Below, piece after piece: positions 34,130 through 34,709 of a stretch of DNA of 34,709 nt. Origin of the DNA: Conidiobolus incongruus B7586 (Eukaryota; Entomophthoromycota; Entomophthoromycetes; Entomophthorales; Conidiobolaceae); the NCBI GenBank assembly GCA_000697335.1, contig JNEM01006774.1, forward strand, positions 1 to 34,709, read 5' to 3'. How positions within the stretch are numbered: position 1 is the first letter of the stretch; each line of letters begins with the position of its first letter. The notes beneath the pieces are model-generated. The model worked only from the letters and a program-made list of their open reading frames with translations. It ran no database searches and had not been told where the DNA came from. Both the position numbers and the translations under genes were made by a program.

Positions 34130-34709
34130 ATAAACATTTTAATATATAATATATAAAAATAAATATATAATATATAGTATAAAATTAATAATTTTTTATC
34201 ATATTTTTAACAAAATTCTAATACTTAAAAAATAATACTTTATATTAAAAATTAAAAATTGATATTTTATAAACTAATTAAATTTTCCTGTAGAAATTTT
34301 CTTTTTTATAAGCTAGTTTTTTAATTACTTAAAATAATTATAATTGCATAAGTTATAATCTAAGAAATATATTAGATATAGTAGTTTTTTAGTTATTTTT
34401 AATTAAAAAGTTTTTTCTAACTTTATATATATTTTATAATTATCATATAGAATATTAAGTTTTTTTTAAATTATATTAAGAATATTAATTAAAAATAGTT
34501 TTATTTAAAAAAACAATATAAAGTTTATTATTAATTTATTTTCTTTTAAAAATTAAATAAGAATTTCAAATATTATTATAATTTATTATAAAAATTGATA
34601 TTTACTTATTAATAAAATATTTATTTAAAGGAATTTATAAAAAAGGTTGATTTAACTTAATTTAACATTTTAATTTTGTTTTAGTAAAGAATTATATAAA
34701 AAAATTTAA
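34130..34709 (-). mobile_element. Second decayed Tc1/mariner copy, inverted and cut by the window edge
   Basis: Read on the minus strand, this sequence lines up by eye with about 580-1195 of the left copy: shared landmarks include the tract around AAATAAAAC-ATTTTTAA, the region corresponding to the HKAK helix, the AATTATAATTRTTTTAA stretch of the SPDLNPIE region, and TTAATTAGTTTATAAAA near the end. It is even poorer in C and G than the left copy, so nearly all coding content is erased. The 5' half would lie beyond 34709. Confidence 0.7.

Noticed and set aside
1-34709. CRISPR array, bacterial operon, toxin gene or secondary-metabolite cluster
   Set aside because: No spaced direct repeats, and the genes are spliced eukaryotic housekeeping and signalling genes on both strands without a shared pathway.

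Overview
The window looks like nuclear DNA of a filamentous, early-diverging (zygomycete-grade) fungus. The adenylate cyclase has the fungal-only order RA domain, leucine-rich repeats, PP2C-like domain, cyclase domain. There is also a fungal-specific transcription factor domain, and TRAPPC12 and eIF3k, which budding yeast lacks. Introns are short (about 46-60 nt) with GTAAGT-like donors and TAG acceptors. Intergenic DNA is extremely AT-rich while exons are clearly richer in GC. Placement in Zoopagomycota or Mucoromycota is inference; no single gene fixes it.

Layout, left to right. Positions 100-1195: a decayed Tc1/mariner transposase. Then, on the minus strand, a UBC6/UBE2J2-type ER ubiquitin-conjugating enzyme (7 exons) and eIF3k (2 exons). 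A 3 kb gene-poor stretch leads to an intronless plus-strand ornithine aminotransferase with a mitochondrial-type leader. Next come a solo LTR set 10 bp upstream of a tRNA-Leu(UAA) gene, then minus-strand PWP2/UTP1 (7 exons). After 3 kb of AT-rich DNA there is a plus-strand protein with a fungal transcription factor domain but no zinc cluster, then a forkhead factor with two CArG boxes upstream. A RidA/aminomuconate-deaminase-like gene with a 10-nt exon follows, then TRAPPC12 (9 exons) and adenylate cyclase CYR1 (6 exons). The right part holds a minus-strand tRNA-Gly(GCC), a GC-rich unidentified ORF, and a second copy of the Tc1/mariner relic in the opposite orientation, cut by the window edge.

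Most genes are unrelated housekeeping or signalling genes: ERAD, translation initiation, arginine/proline metabolism, ribosome biogenesis, vesicle tethering, cAMP signalling. There is no sign of an operon, secondary-metabolite cluster or defence island. I found no convincing new multi-gene system. The observations most worth a second look are the tRNA-targeted solo LTR, the RIP-like decay of the two inverted end copies, the CArG boxes in front of the forkhead gene, the zinc-cluster-less regulator, the microexon, and the GC-rich hairpin/ORF segment near the right end.

Exon boundaries were placed by eye from reading-frame continuity, splice consensus and remembered family sequence. No alignment or search was run.
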